A DNA stretch of 30,036 nucleotides, from contig NZ_WQLB01000042.1 in NCBI RefSeq assembly GCF_009755355.1, positions 1-30,036 of the forward strand, in the 5' to 3' direction. A model generated the notes under the pieces. That model did no database searches. It was not told the DNA's origin and worked only from the letters and a program-made list of their open reading frames with translations. This stretch comes from Deinococcus arboris (lineage in GTDB: Bacteria > Deinococcota > Deinococci > Deinococcales > Deinococcaceae). A program made the translations under genes and the position numbers. Below are positions 10,167 through 17,328 of this stretch, one piece after another (position 1 is the stretch's first letter; the number at the start of each line of letters is the position of its first letter).

Positions 10167-10203
10167 CAAAAAGGGCGGGGCGGCCACAGACAGGCTGCCC
10201 CGC
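10167..10203 (-). terminator. intrinsic terminator of spoVS
   Basis: Read on the minus strand, GCGGGGCAGCC and GGCCGCCCCGC pair over 11 bp (one G-U pair) around a 7-base loop, followed by CCTTTTTGT. The stem lies 16 bases past the spoVS stop. The same stem may help end bshC from the other side, but there it lacks a U-run. Confidence 0.85.
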
Positions 10204-10218
10204 TCCTCAAATTCACTG

Positions 10219-10497
10219 CTAGACGCTGGGCGTACCCTGAATGGCCTTCACCAGAAAGCGGACAGCGGTGCGTTCCTCGGCCTGTACATCCAGCTTCACA
10301 AATTCCGGCTGGGTGTAGAGGTCAAGGCCGTCGCCAGTCAGGTAACCGCGCGCAATGGCCAGGGCCTTGACCGCCTGATTGACGGCGGCTGGGCCGATGG
10401 CCTGAATATCCACCTCGCCCTGTGACCGCAGCAGAGCGGCGATGGCACCGGCGATGGCATTAGGACGGGAAGTGCCGGAGACGCGAAGGGTTTCCAA
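10219..10497 (-). CDS. spoVS: SpoVS-family Alba-like protein
   Basis: A 92-residue SpoVS protein, almost entirely the family domain: LRVSGTSRPNAIAGAIAALL, then VDIQAIGPAAVNQAVKALAIARGYL and the C-terminal EERTAVRFLVKAI. SpoVS affects sporulation in Bacillus, but homologues occur in non-sporulating Deinococcus-Thermus, where an Alba-like nucleic-acid-binding or regulatory role is suspected. The start is TTG: the codon aligns with the Met of the conserved METLRVS opening and AAGGAG lies 9 bases upstream, while no ATG is available. A short palindrome (10513-10526) sits directly before the ribosome-binding site. It is monocistronic with its own terminator. Confidence 0.93.
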   Translation of the reverse strand: METLRVSGTSRPNAIAGAIAALLRSQGEVDIQAIGPAAVNQAVKALAIARGYLTGDGLDLYTQPEFVKLDVQAEERTAVRFLVKAIQGTPSV

Positions 10498-10512
10498 GGT
10501 AATGCTCTCCTT

Positions 10513-10526
10513 CCACGGAACCGTGG
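10513..10526 (-). repeat. inverted repeat in the spoVS leader
   Basis: CCACGG, AA and CCGTGG form a perfect 6-bp inverted repeat. In the spoVS RNA it would be a small hairpin immediately 5' of the AAGGAG ribosome-binding site, and a TATTAC -10-like box overlaps its upstream side. It could be an operator or a translation-modulating hairpin. Confidence 0.4.
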
Positions 10527-10711
10527 TAATAGAGCAAGTTTAAGCGCTGGGGCCAGCTGGAACAATTCCCACAGGGGCTTTTGTGAGGATGCCCCCGGCG
10601 GGGGCAGGGTCAGATGGGACGCCCGCTGCGACCCAAACTTCGGTTCTCCGCTGACAAAAGCCTGACCCGCAGCAGAAGAACCGGTGACCTTCCGCCGCCA
10701 GACTGCCCGCC

Positions 10712-10810
10712 ATGACCGTTCCCTCTGAAAAAGCCAGCGGCTGGCACCCGTTGCCGGACACGCATCTGACGCCGAGTGCCCTTCAGGCCTCCTCAGACGG
10801 GGCCGCATGA
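10712..10810 (+). CDS. 32-codon small ORF coupled by ATGA to the next gene
   Basis: A short frame from an ATG at 10712 ends in TGA at 10808-10810, overlapping the start of the following gene as ATGA. The peptide is hydrophilic and Ser/Pro/Thr-containing (begins MTVPSEKASGW) without any recognised motif. The following gene lacks a good ribosome-binding site, so translation of this ORF could feed it. No ribosome-binding site or leaderless -10 box is seen before it either. The alternative is that it is a chance frame. The rest of 10527-10711 holds only the spoVS upstream region and no gene. Confidence 0.33.
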   Translation: MTVPSEKASGWHPLPDTHLTPSALQASSDGAA

Positions 10811-11139
10811 GCCAGCCCAAGGTGGTGGCCGTCAAGGCACCCGGCCCTGTGGGCCGCACGCTGCTGCTGGAGCACGCCGCCGCTGACTTTCTGGCCGAAA
10901 TCACGCGGGAAAAGCCCTGGCGCCGCGCCCGCTATGAGGACCTTCTGGAGACCCTGGAGACCTACCTGGGCCGGCCTGCTCCACTGCTGGCCTACACCCG
11001 CGCCACGGGCGAGGCCTGGCTGCGCGCTCTACACGAATCTGAACGTCAGGACGCCCGCGACCTGCTTACCGAGTTCCGCGCGTACCTGCGCGACTGTGGC
11101 TGGCTGGACTTAGCGCGGCCTGTGAATCAGCTAGATTGA
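10807..11139 (+). CDS. small protein resembling a free-standing integrase core-binding (SAM-like) domain
   Basis: A 110-residue basic/acidic helical protein with no named family that I recognise for certain. From residue 18 onward the pattern matches the N-terminal core-binding domain of tyrosine recombinases: LLLEHAAADFLAEI, then RYEDLLETLETYL (42-54), TRATGEAWLRAL (64-75), and DLLTEFRAYLRDCGWLDLAR (85-104) followed by P-N-L. The catalytic domain with its Arg-His-Arg-Tyr residues is absent, and an intrinsic terminator directly follows the gene, so this is a complete short gene and not an interrupted integrase. A DNA-binding role, perhaps competing with Xer-type recombinases, is inference. 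The ATG overlaps the stop of the 32-codon ORF. Confidence 0.72.
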   Translation: MSQPKVVAVKAPGPVGRTLLLEHAAADFLAEITREKPWRRARYEDLLETLETYLGRPAPLLAYTRATGEAWLRALHESERQDARDLLTEFRAYLRDCGWLDLARPVNQLD

Positions 11140-11167
11140 CATGAAGGAAGCAGACGGCGGTGAGCAG

Positions 11168-11198
11168 GGCAGGCGCACAGGGTCGCCTGCCTTTCTTC
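11168..11198 (+). terminator. intrinsic terminator
   Basis: GGCAGGCG (11168-11175), an 8-base loop and CGCCTGCC (11184-11191) form a perfect 8-bp stem followed by TTTCTTC. It lies 28 bases past the stop of the SAM-like gene. Confidence 0.8.
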
Positions 11199-11878
11199 GG
11201 TGAGGCGGTCGGAATGAGGAAGAACCAGCCCTCCCAGCAGTGCCGCAAAAAACGGATGGCGGTTCTTTAACTGTCCTCAAAGGAAATTGGTGTGCCTGCG
11301 AGCAGAGCCAATCTGGGTTTAGCAGCTTGCTCCTCGGAACAGCCATACACATGCGACGCCGAGCAGCTTGAAGAGGCCCTGAATTGCTTCCAGGAACCGA
11401 TTCCTTTTTATCGCTGCCGTTCGCTCGGCTGCGACGCTTTGCCACCCCCGAATAACTCGGCGGTCTGTTGCCTGGTCGTCGCACCTTCGCCTGAGTGCTG
11501 TGCGGCGGCTTCCGTCTGGTCCACTGAGCCATCCGTATTGATTGGGCACCTAGACTCCACGCTGCGGCGGTGCTGCCTCCGTCTTCTGCGCCGCCGGGTC
11601 AGCTCGCTCAGCTTGAATCTTTGGCACAACCCACGGGTTAGGAGTCAGTAGGCGCGGTGGCCAGGGCTCCTTTCAGCACTGACGCACGGCGGCCAGGCTG
11701 AGCCGCCTCCACTGAAACATGCGGGCTAACAGCCCCACCTTCCCTCAACTTCCGCCTAAAGACGGACGCCGTCAGAACCGTCGCCGGGCTACTGTGGCCT
11801 TCAGCTCAGCCGATGGGCCTTCTCCCGCCGGTCCTCCGGCCTCCTCATTTCCCCTCCCCTGCCGCCGAGGTTGTCCCT
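11199..11878. other. 680-base stretch without a supported gene
   Basis: Frames here are open but encode Cys-rich or Arg-rich sequences without domain character, and the base composition is visibly less GC-rich than the flanking genes up to about 11650. Structure is present. TCGCTGCCG and CGGCTGCGA (11411-11434) form a 9-position stem with one T-T mismatch and a six-base loop. GCTCCTCGG and CCGAGCAGC (about 11328-11369) pair with one mismatch. The 9-mer AGCAGCTTG occurs twice about 40 bases apart. A TTGATT and TAGACT pair near 11538-11556 could be a promoter. It may hold a non-coding RNA or a decayed element; I recognise neither. Confidence 0.4.
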
Positions 11879-12427
11879 GTGGAAGAGATTCTGGTTCCCC
11901 TGTTCTTTTTTGGCAGCGTCTTTGGCTTCCCGCTGCTGCGCCGCCACCTGATTCACCGGCACGCCATGGACCGCGCGGCCCTGGCCTTGCGGCAGCCGGT
12001 TACCGCCACCCTGCCCAATCCCCCTGTGCAGGCCGACGATGCCCCAGCCCTGGCCCTGCGCCTGCCCGAGCCGCACCGCCTCTATACGCTGGCCCTGCTG
12101 TGCCGCCTGGAAGACGCGCCGCAGGACACCGAACCCGCCACCCACTTTTTGCTGCGCCAGACGCGCGCCGAGTATCTGCCCGACACCCTGCGCGCCTACC
12201 TGGCCGTGACCCCAGCGGCCCGGCAGCAACTGGGTGGTCAGGGCCACACCCCCGAAAGCCTGCTGGGCGAGCAACTGGCGCTGCTGAATCAGGCCGTGAC
12301 CGAGGCGCTGGCCCACGACCATACGGCGGCCAACCGCCTGCTGACCCAGGGCCGCTTTCTGGCGGACCGCGCCAGGGCTCCTGTAGAGTTAACGGCTTTG
12401 GAACGCTTCTCAGGGAACCGGGTCTAA
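11879..12427 (+). CDS. membrane-anchored protein of unknown function
   Basis: A 182-residue protein with one N-terminal hydrophobic segment (ILVPLFFFGSVFGFPLL, about residues 4-20) followed by a basic flank RRHLIHRHAM and a helical soluble domain rich in Ala, Leu and Gln. This suggests a bitopic inner-membrane protein with a cytoplasmic C-terminal domain. The GTG start follows GAGGT by 7 bases; the frame is open further upstream, but the extra residues are Pro-rich and would bury the anchor. I do not recognise the family. The manganese catalase gene begins 97 bases downstream with its own strong ribosome-binding site, so cotranscription is possible. The gap holds only a small GGGG/CCCC hairpin. 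Confidence 0.68.
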   Translation: MEEILVPLFFFGSVFGFPLLRRHLIHRHAMDRAALALRQPVTATLPNPPVQADDAPALALRLPEPHRLYTLALLCRLEDAPQDTEPATHFLLRQTRAEYLPDTLRAYLAVTPAARQQLGGQGHTPESLLGEQLALLNQAVTEALAHDHTAANRLLTQGRFLADRARAPVELTALERFSGNRV

Positions 12428-12524
12428 GCGTTGGGGCAGCCCCCACAAGGTAGGGGAACAGACCTTATGAGGACGGGGATTCCGGTGTGCTGCGGGTGCA
12501 TCACTGTACCTAGGAGGGCACACC

Positions 12525-13442
12525 ATGTTCTTACGCATCGACAAACTGCAATTTGACCTTCCCCTCCCCAAAGAAGCGAACCCCAACGGCGCCGCCACGG
12601 TTCAGGAACTGATGGGCGGCCGCTTTGGCGAGATGTCCACGATGATGAACTACATGACGCAGTCGTTCAATTTCCGGGGCAAGGACACCCTGCGGCCCTA
12701 CTACGAACTGATTGCCAACATTGCCGCTGAGGAACTGGGGCACATTGAACTCGTGTCGGCTGCCATCAACAGCCTGCTGGCCGGCCCTGATCCCAAGGCG
12801 CAGGAAGAGCCTGTGGACCCGGCCACGCACCCCTTTTCCTTCGCCCAGGACGTGCGCAACACCAAGCACTTTATCGGGGCTGGCCCCGGCACCCTGATTG
12901 CCGACTCTCACGGCAAGGCCTGGACCGGCGACTACGTGTATTCCAGCGGCAACCTCATGCTGGACCTGACGCATAACTTCTTCCTTGAAGGCGCGGCCCG
13001 CCACAACAAGCTGCGTGTTTACGAGATGGTGGACGACCCCACGGCCAAAGCCCTGGTGGGCTACCTGCTGGTGCGCGGCGGCGTTCACCAGATTGCTTAC
13101 GGCAAGGCCCTAGAAAGTCTGACTGGCGTGACCATCAACAAGATGCTGCCCATGCCAAACATTCCCACTGCCAAGATTCCCGAAGCCAGGGCCGTGATGG
13201 ACCGGGGCCTGCACCAGATTCTGTACCGCTTTAGCGACACCGATTACAAGGAACTGGGCCAGATCTGGAACGGCACCCACCCCGAAGACGGGTCCGAGGT
13301 GCGCGTGGGCGAGTACACCGAAATTGAGGGCGGCGACCTTGTCGACGGCGGCCACGATTCGGCGGCCTTTTCACCCGACTGGGACATGGGCGAAATCATG
13401 GAAATCGCCCAGAAGCTGCACGATAAAGCTCGTCTGCGTTAA
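12525..13442 (+). CDS. manganese catalase
   Basis: A 305-residue non-haem catalase that dismutates hydrogen peroxide at a dimanganese centre. All five expected metal ligands are present at the Thermus thermophilus numbering: E36 (GGRFGEMSTMMNY), E70 and H73 (AAEELGHIE), E155 (FFLEGAARH) and H188 (GGVHQIAYG). Length and the C-terminal tail fit the family, whose members form hexamers in the cytoplasm. The start ATG follows TAGGAGGG by 7 bases, implying efficient translation. In a Deinococcus-type host this is part of peroxide defence beside haem catalases and Mn-based antioxidants. No OxyR or PerR site was recognised. A strong terminator follows. Confidence 0.97.
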   Translation: MFLRIDKLQFDLPLPKEANPNGAATVQELMGGRFGEMSTMMNYMTQSFNFRGKDTLRPYYELIANIAAEELGHIELVSAAINSLLAGPDPKAQEEPVDPATHPFSFAQDVRNTKHFIGAGPGTLIADSHGKAWTGDYVYSSGNLMLDLTHNFFLEGAARHNKLRVYEMVDDPTAKALVGYLLVRGGVHQIAYGKALESLTGVTINKMLPMPNIPTAKIPEARAVMDRGLHQILYRFSDTDYKELGQIWNGTHPEDGSEVRVGEYTEIEGGDLVDGGHDSAAFSPDWDMGEIMEIAQKLHDKARLR

Positions 13443-13456
13443 GACGAAGAAGAGGA

Positions 13457-13499
13457 CGTGGAGGAGGCAGTCGCGCCTCTCCTCCACGCCCTTTCTTCT
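13457..13499 (+). terminator. terminator of the manganese catalase gene
   Basis: CGTGGAGGA (13457-13465) pairs perfectly with TCCTCCACG (13480-13488); an inner GGC/GCC pairing extends the stem past a TC bulge. CCCTTTCTTCT follows. It lies 15 bases beyond the stop and between convergent genes. Confidence 0.8.
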
Positions 13500-13552
13500 G
13501 GCCTCATCGGTCTATGTGCGTTCTGGGCCAGGCACGGGGGCCAGGTGTCTCT

Positions 13553-14203
13553 TCAGCCCTCCAGCGCCGCCACACGCACACCCAGCAGGTGGGCGAGGTC
13601 CAGCAGTTGCGCGGGTTCGATGGTCACGCCCTGCAGTTCGGCGGCCCCCAGGCGCACGCCGCCCAGGTCGCAGCCCCGCAGATCTGCTCCGTCCAGCTGC
13701 GCCCCCCGCAGGTCGGTGCGCGGAAGCTGGCAGCCGCGCATCACGGTGCCGCCCAACCTGGCGCCCATCATCACCGCTTCACCCAGGTCGCAGCCTTCCA
13801 GCCAGAGGTGGGCCGCGTCGGCATTCAGCCACACCGAGAGCGGCATGGACACCCGGCTGAGGCGCACCTGCCGCAGGCGTGTGCCCGCTGCCTGCACGCC
13901 CAGCAGGCGAGAGTCGGCCACCTGCACCCGCTCCAGGCTCACGTCCTCCCAGACGGCGCCGCTCAGATCGCAGCGTTCAAACCGCACGTCCAGCAGACGC
14001 ACCCGCCGCCAGACACTGCCCACGAGGTTCACGCCGCGAAAGACACAACCCTCGAAGGTCACGCTGTTCAGTGCGTGAGCGCTGGACAGGTCGCCCTCGA
14101 AAGCCCACCCCCGCTCGACCGCTTCATCTTCCAGCAGACCCGAGAAGCTTCTCAGACCGCCCTTCGGAAATCGGGGTGGAGCAGGCGGCTTGGGGCCCGT
14201 CAC
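13553..14203 (-). CDS. pentapeptide-repeat protein
   Basis: A 216-residue protein made largely of A(D/N)LXX-type pentapeptides, clearest as FEGCVFRGVNLVGSVW (about 50-65), FERCDLSGAVWEDV and, in the C-terminal half, the regular run from TDLRGAQLDGADLRGCDLGG to VRLGAAEL. Such repeats fold as a right-handed quadrilateral beta-helix. Known members include DNA mimics that protect gyrase, but most have no assigned role. The middle repeats are degenerate. The GTG start overlaps the map stop as GTGA, so it is translationally coupled to methionine aminopeptidase. The last 25 residues lack repeats and are helical. No signal peptide or membrane segment is seen. Confidence 0.9.
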   Translation of the reverse strand: MTGPKPPAPPRFPKGGLRSFSGLLEDEAVERGWAFEGDLSSAHALNSVTFEGCVFRGVNLVGSVWRRVRLLDVRFERCDLSGAVWEDVSLERVQVADSRLLGVQAAGTRLRQVRLSRVSMPLSVWLNADAAHLWLEGCDLGEAVMMGARLGGTVMRGCQLPRTDLRGAQLDGADLRGCDLGGVRLGAAELQGVTIEPAQLLDLAHLLGVRVAALEG

Positions 14204-14961
14204 AGCGTCAAAATCTCGTGGCCCTTCTGCGTCACGGCCACCGTGTGCTCAAACTGCGCGCTGGGCTGCTTGTCGGCGGTGATGACGGTCCAGCCGTCGC
14301 CCAGCAGGCGGGTCTCGGGGCGGCCCAGATTCACCATCGGCTCGATGGTAAACACCATGCCAGGCTGCAATTTCAGGCCCGTGTAACGCGCGCCGTAATG
14401 CAGCACCGTGGGTTCCTCGTGCAGCCGCTTGCCGATGCCGTGGCCTGTATATTCGCGCACCACGCTGTAGCCCCGGCCCTCGGCCACCGTCTGGACCGCG
14501 TGCCCCAGGTCGCCCAGGCGGGCGCCGGGTTTCACGAGGTCCAGCGCGGCATTCAGGCTGGCGCGGGTGGCGTCTACCAGACCCTGCACCTCGGGGCGCA
14601 CCTTGCCTACAGTGTAGGTGTAGCAGGCGTCGCCGTAATAGCCGCCCAGCAGCACCCCGATGTCTACCCCCACGATGTCGCCTTCTTGCAGCTCACGCCC
14701 ATCGGGGATGCCGTGACAGATGACCTCGTTCACGCTGGCGCAGATGGTGCCGGGGAAGGGGTTGTTGCGCGGCCCATAGCCCAGGTAGGCGGGGGTGGCT
14801 CCGGCCTTGCGAATATGCTCTTCGGCCAGGCGGTCCAGGTCTTTCAGGGTGGCGCCGGCCACCACGTAAGGTTCCAGCACCCGGAAGGTTTCGGCCACCA
14901 GCGCCCCCGCACGGCGCATGGTCTCGATTTCGCGGGCTGACTTCAGGGCAACGCGGCTCAT
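14200..14961 (-). CDS. map: methionine aminopeptidase, type I
   Basis: A 253-residue type I enzyme that removes N-terminal methionine from nascent proteins. The dimetal ligands are all present: D100, D111, H174, E207 and E238, with the substrate-side H83 in VICHGIP. Length equals the single-domain bacterial form, without the N-terminal zinc finger. The frame is open to a GTG at 14979, but the ATG at 14961 is preferred. TAGCCT lies 8 bases before it with no ribosome-binding site, indicating a leaderless mRNA that would exclude the upstream start. The gene leads a two-gene unit with the pentapeptide-repeat protein. Confidence 0.95.
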   Translation of the reverse strand: MSRVALKSAREIETMRRAGALVAETFRVLEPYVVAGATLKDLDRLAEEHIRKAGATPAYLGYGPRNNPFPGTICASVNEVICHGIPDGRELQEGDIVGVDIGVLLGGYYGDACYTYTVGKVRPEVQGLVDATRASLNAALDLVKPGARLGDLGHAVQTVAEGRGYSVVREYTGHGIGKRLHEEPTVLHYGARYTGLKLQPGMVFTIEPMVNLGRPETRLLGDGWTVITADKQPSAQFEHTVAVTQKGHEILTL

Positions 14962-14969
14962 AACAGTCA

Positions 14970-14975
14970 AGGCTA
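14970..14975 (-). promoter_or_regulatory. leaderless -10 box of map
   Basis: TAGCCT on the minus strand ends 8 bases before the ATG. No ribosome-binding site is present. Transcription would begin at or next to the A of the start codon. Confidence 0.6.
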
Positions 14976-15033
14976 ACACGGTGGGAACGGAAGAAAGCGG
15001 CTGGCCTTACCCCGCAGCAGGGAGGGATCAGCC

Positions 15034-15058
15034 GCCGCTATGGGCCGCCCTGAGCGGC
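15034..15058 (-). terminator. weak hairpin after the binding-protein gene
   Basis: GCCGCT (15034-15039) and AGCGGC (15053-15058) form a 6-bp stem with a GC-rich 13-base loop, 12 bases past the stop of the siderophore-type binding protein. No U-run follows on either strand, so terminator activity is uncertain. Confidence 0.3.
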
Positions 15059-15070
15059 AGGGCGCCGACC

Positions 15071-15991
15071 TTACCGTGGCGTGGCCAGCAGCTTGGCCAG
15101 AGCTTCGGCGCGCTTGAGGTCGGTCAGGGGGCCAGACTGAGGCTCCTGCGGGTCCAGGGGGTACGTCACCACCGGCAGGCCCCGCCGCTTGAGCAGGGCG
15201 TCCACGGGCAGCGTTCCGGCCGCCTTGACCCGCAGCACGAGCACCCGGTCTGCACTAAGCGTCAGCACCGCTTCCGGCGAGAGTTCCTTGAAGTACACGC
15301 TGGGGTCTACACCAGTGGGCGTGGCAATGGTCATCCCCAGGCGCCGCAGCACGTTGGAAAACGCGAACTGTTCGCCCAGCACCGAGATGGTCTGCGGCCC
15401 AAACAGGGCCAGGAACGCGGTGCGGGGCGCCTGTTCGACCCTGGGCGCGACCCTGGCGCGCAGGGCAGAAATCCGCGCGTCGTACTGCTGAATGTAGCGG
15501 TTGGCCTGGGCCGACTTGCCAAACACCTTCGCGGTTTCGCGGAGGCCCGTTTTCCAGCCCAGTTGCGCGTCGCGGTTGTAATTCCAGGCCAGGGTGGGCG
15601 CCAGGCGGCGCAGCGAGTTGTACAGGGGTGTCTCGTCCGGCTCGCCCCACATCAGGATGAGGTCGGGCTTGAGGGCCAGGATGGTTTCCATGCTGGGCTT
15701 GTCGGTGGCACCGACATACACCGGCTGGCCCAGCGAGGTGCCAGCGGGCGAGGTCAGGTTGGTCAGGGGTTGCCCCAGCCGGGCCTCGCCAATGCGCCCC
15801 GACGCGAAGCCCACCGGCTTGATCCCCAGCACGGCGGTCAGTTCGGTCAGCTCCTCGCCCAGCACGATGACGCGCTTGGGCATGGCCGGCAGGGTGGCGG
15901 TGCCCAGGTCGTGCTTGATGGTCAGGGGAAAGGTCTGGGCCGAGGCCGAAGACACGGCCAGGGCTGCCAATAAGGTCAGGAGGGGTTTCAT
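15071..15991 (-). CDS. ABC transporter substrate-binding protein, iron-siderophore/B12 type
   Basis: A 306-residue periplasmic binding protein of the FecB/BtuF (cluster A-2) class. It has a Sec signal peptide MKPLLTLLAALAVSSASA with cleavage after ASA, then two lobes joined by a long helix. Typical segments are KRVIVLGEELTELTAVLGI (about residues 43-61), ILALKPDLILMWG and the C-terminal lobe after FAFSNVLRRLG. There is no lipobox cysteine, so it is a soluble periplasmic protein. The frame extends upstream to 16189, but the ATG at 15991 follows GGAG by about 7 bases and places the signal peptide correctly. No permease or ATPase gene is adjacent, so it must use components encoded elsewhere. The ligand (ferric siderophore, haem or cobalamin) cannot be chosen from sequence. 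Confidence 0.88.
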   Translation of the reverse strand: MKPLLTLLAALAVSSASAQTFPLTIKHDLGTATLPAMPKRVIVLGEELTELTAVLGIKPVGFASGRIGEARLGQPLTNLTSPAGTSLGQPVYVGATDKPSMETILALKPDLILMWGEPDETPLYNSLRRLAPTLAWNYNRDAQLGWKTGLRETAKVFGKSAQANRYIQQYDARISALRARVAPRVEQAPRTAFLALFGPQTISVLGEQFAFSNVLRRLGMTIATPTGVDPSVYFKELSPEAVLTLSADRVLVLRVKAAGTLPVDALLKRRGLPVVTYPLDPQEPQSGPLTDLKRAEALAKLLATPR

Positions 15992-16091
15992 AGAGACTCC
16001 AGGCAAGGCAGGCGCCAACCGCATGGGATGACACCCGGTGAGAACTGTTGACGCAGGCGGGTGGTGGGGCAGGCCCGCTGAGCAGGCCAGA

Positions 16092-16121
16092 AAGCTAAAT
16101 CCGACTGACAAACTCAGGTTT
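16092..16121 (-). promoter_or_regulatory. AT-richer patch with short palindrome upstream of the binding-protein gene
   Basis: This patch contains TAGCTT (minus strand, 16092-16097), which fits TANNNT, and AAAC-N4-GTTT (16110-16121). It stands out from its GC-rich surroundings about 100 bases before the start codon. It could be the promoter and operator of a metal-regulated gene, but it does not match a Fur or DtxR consensus well. Confidence 0.25.
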
Positions 16122-16200
16122 ATGCGAAAGGGCTGGAGCGTGTCAAGGGGACTCCCCTGGCCTGGCCACTCGGCCTCCCTCTTGAACATCCCCTACACGC

Positions 16201-16206
16201 TACCCT
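16201..16206 (+). promoter_or_regulatory. leaderless -10 box of dppA
   Basis: TACCCT ends exactly 7 bases before the ATG at 16214 and there is no ribosome-binding site. A TTGAAC lies 13 bases upstream (16182-16187), shorter than a normal spacer. Confidence 0.62.
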
Positions 16207-16213
16207 CAGGCCT

Positions 16214-17074
16214 ATGAGTGAGCGCCGAGTCGTGATCAGCGTGGATATGGAAGGCATCTGTGGGGTCTCCAGCTGGGTGCAGGTGAGCCCTCCCGAATTT
16301 GGTGGGCTGGTGAGCGGCACCGAATACGAACGGGCCCGCACCCAGATGACGCTGGAAGCGGCCGCCGCCGCCCAGGGCGCGCTGGACGCCGGAGCCACCG
16401 ACGTGCTGGTCAACGACAGCCACGACACCATGCGCAACCTGCTGCCCGACCTGCTGCCTGACGGCGTGCGGTTTACCAGCGGCAACGATAAGCCTCTGAG
16501 CATGGTCCAGGGGGTGCAGGAGACGGGGGTGGTGGGCCTGCTGTTCGTGGGCTACCACGCCCGGGCAGGCAGTGTGCGCGGCCCCCTGGCTCACACCTGG
16601 AACGGCTTTGTGCGGGACGTGCGCATCAATGGCGTCTCGACGGGCGAGTACGGCCTCAATGGCCTGCTGGCCGGGCACTACGGCGTGCCGGTGCTGTTTG
16701 CCAGTGGCGACGACGTGGCGATGGCCGAGATTTCGGCGGAACTGGGCGGCCAGGTGGTCACGGTGGCCGTCAAGGAAGGTCTGAGTGCCTTCGCCGCCGC
16801 TCATCTGCACCCGCGCGAGGCCACGCGCCGCATTCACGAAGGGGCGCGCCAGGCCGTACAGAACGCGGCTCAGGCCCAGCCACACACGACCCGCTGGCCC
16901 GCCGCCGTTCAGCTGAGTTTGAACCATCAGGCCCGCGCCGACGCGGCCGAGCGCGTACCCGGCGTGACGCGGGTGGATGGGGTCACGGTGGGCTGGGAGA
17001 GTGAGAACGCCTATCACCTCTTTCAGACGTTCCGCATGCTGGCGAAAGTGGCAGAGGTGCGGCTGGACGGATAG
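16214..17074 (+). CDS. dppA: M55 D-aminopeptidase DppA
   Basis: A 286-residue zinc peptidase of family M55, whose B. subtilis member cleaves N-terminal D-alanine from D-Ala peptides and forms a self-compartmentalising decamer. The metal and active-site residues are visible: D11 and E13 in SVDMEGICGV, H70 in NDSHDTM, H115 in GYHARAG and E145 in STGEYGLNG. Length is close to the 274-residue prototype. Here it stands alone, with no dpp transporter genes, so a housekeeping role in recycling D-amino-acid peptides from the cell wall is likely. The start is set by the leaderless promoter. Confidence 0.94.
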   Translation: MSERRVVISVDMEGICGVSSWVQVSPPEFGGLVSGTEYERARTQMTLEAAAAAQGALDAGATDVLVNDSHDTMRNLLPDLLPDGVRFTSGNDKPLSMVQGVQETGVVGLLFVGYHARAGSVRGPLAHTWNGFVRDVRINGVSTGEYGLNGLLAGHYGVPVLFASGDDVAMAEISAELGGQVVTVAVKEGLSAFAAAHLHPREATRRIHEGARQAVQNAAQAQPHTTRWPAAVQLSLNHQARADAAERVPGVTRVDGVTVGWESENAYHLFQTFRMLAKVAEVRLDG

Positions 17075-17098
17075 TCGGGGTCCGGGTGTCACCGCAGG

Positions 17099-17119
17099 CT
17101 CCTGTCAAGCCAACAGGAG
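17099..17119 (+). terminator. hairpin downstream of dppA
   Basis: CTCCTGT and ACAGGAG form a perfect 7-bp stem around a 7-base loop, 24 bases past the dppA stop. A T-rich stretch appears only some 10-20 bases later, so it is a weaker candidate. The rest of 17120-17315 shows no supported gene. Confidence 0.45.
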
Positions 17120-17315
17120 ACAAGTGCTTCCGTCCTTTTCACGATGACCGCCTGTGCAGGACTGCTCACCCCAGAATCAAGGGCACCAATCTGGCCTTCC
17201 CTTGTTGTTGTTCTGGCTCTGCCAGCCTGCTCAGCAACTGCGGCGATCTGCCACCAAAACGGTGCCATCCCACATGGCCTTTGCTCCCAGAACAGCAAAG
17301 CTCATGGTTCACGGT

Positions 17316-17321
17316 TAAGCT
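17316..17321 (+). promoter_or_regulatory. leaderless -10 box of the small outer-membrane-like gene
   Basis: TAAGCT ends exactly 7 bases before the ATG at 17329, and no ribosome-binding site precedes that ATG. Confidence 0.58.
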
Positions 17322-17328
17322 CGGGCCC

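Noticed and set aside
11292..11651. 119-codon plus-strand frame in the large gap
   Set aside because: The product is unusually Cys-rich with no domain pattern, codon use differs from neighbours and no start signal precedes it.
15992..16190. Possible cobalamin riboswitch ahead of the BtuF/FecB-like gene
   Set aside because: The conserved B12-box elements were not found on the minus strand in the leader.
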